Shown: positions 63,863-64,000 of the stretch, piece after piece | Layout of the letters: every line of letters starts with the position of its first letter | Position numbering within the stretch: the first letter of the stretch is position 1 | Assembly: GCF_000711985.1 (NCBI RefSeq) | Contig: NZ_KL544005.1 | Span: 881,970 to 945,969, forward strand | DNA length: 64,000 nt | Direction of reading: 5' to 3' | DNA from: Rheinheimera texasensis DSM 17496 | GTDB taxonomy: Bacteria > Pseudomonadota > Gammaproteobacteria > Enterobacterales > Alteromonadaceae | The notes under the pieces: model-generated | What the model saw: only the letters and a program-made list of their open reading frames with translations | Told to the model about the DNA's origin: nothing | The model's database searches: none | Position numbers and translations under genes: made by a program

Positions 63863-64000
63863 ATGCAAACCAACACCATGCGACGCGGTTATCTGGTGTA
63901 TCTCGGCTTTTATTTTCTACCGCCGCTGCTGCAACCCACGCCGCTATGGCAGTGGGCAATTCTGACCTCAGCACTTGGCGCTTTTTTGTTTATCTATCAA
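63863..64000 (+). CDS. Membrane protein, N-terminal fragment cut by the window edge
   Basis: The frame opens at the ATG 63863 after AGGGGG and stays open to the edge (46 residues). It has hydrophobic helices YLVYLGFYFLPPLL and WAILTSALGAFLFIY. This could be the start of a sensor kinase membrane domain, but too little is visible to say so. It follows the TPR-like gene by 75 bases. Confidence 0.6.
   Translation, partial: MQTNTMRRGYLVYLGFYFLPPLLQPTPLWQWAILTSALGAFLFIYQ

Overview
The window is a piece of a gammaproteobacterial chromosome with a coding style and gene set that look like the Rheinheimera/Alishewanella group (Alteromonadales/Chromatiaceae). The reasons are the mix of Kdp and Trk potassium systems, TonB-dependent receptor plus beta-propeller phytase, Fur- and MetJ-like boxes, a TorF-family porin and a chromosomal integron. 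Genus placement is an inference from gene content, not from a marker gene. No rRNA, tRNA or CRISPR array was found.

Region by region. 1-5.4 kb: a minus-strand operon of a TetR repressor, an RND adaptor, an RND pump and a cut-off phosphatase-like gene, with twin palindromic operators in front. 5.5-6.9 kb: a bicupin protein and a secreted protein with a C-terminal sorting tail. 7-16 kb: a complete kdpFABC-porin-kdpDE operon, including a 26-residue KdpF and an 11-bp-spaced direct repeat that fits a KdpE operator. 16-20.6 kb: a DUF3703 protein, an AraC regulator, and trkH with its own KdpDE-like sensor and regulator. 21-26.6 kb: a MetF-like protein behind tandem Met boxes, a large palindromic intergenic element, an acyltransferase, a Fur-boxed tonB-exbB-exbD set and small proteins. 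26.7-37.2 kb: a chemotaxis-type signalling island (EAL response regulator, CheY-like, MCP and CheD on one side; MCP-CheY-STAS-CheA-CheW-CheR-CheB on the other). Its CheA carries an MshEN-like repeat pair. 37.3-48.7 kb: an iron-regulated ferredoxin-type reductase, AraC and degenerate GGDEF genes, a TonB receptor plus double-domain phytase behind a triple Pho box, a lone CysA with a small coupled leader ORF, a membrane-bound AraC protein and PspC.

48.7-57.1 kb is the accessory heart of the window: a sedentary chromosomal integron. A tyrosine recombinase of the IntI type (plus strand, 56118-57104) faces away from about 15 minus-strand gene cassettes. Most are separated by recognisable attC sites, and they are clearly more AT-rich than the flanking genome. 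Cassettes encode an SMR drug exporter, a GFA-fold protein, an HNH nuclease, an exported alpha/beta hydrolase and many small membrane or secreted unknowns. One cassette of about 347 bp, with no convincing long gene, is present twice, once right at attI. It is the best candidate for something undescribed.

57.2-64 kb: a fused E1 2-oxoacid dehydrogenase overlapping a FabD-like acyltransferase, a glutaryl-CoA dehydrogenase with a divergent LysR regulator, a secreted TPR-like protein and the start of a membrane protein.

Functionally, the fixed genome here is about nutrient and ion homeostasis (potassium, iron, phosphate from phytate, sulfate) and signalling (chemotaxis kinase, c-di-GMP). The integron supplies variable surface, membrane and resistance functions.
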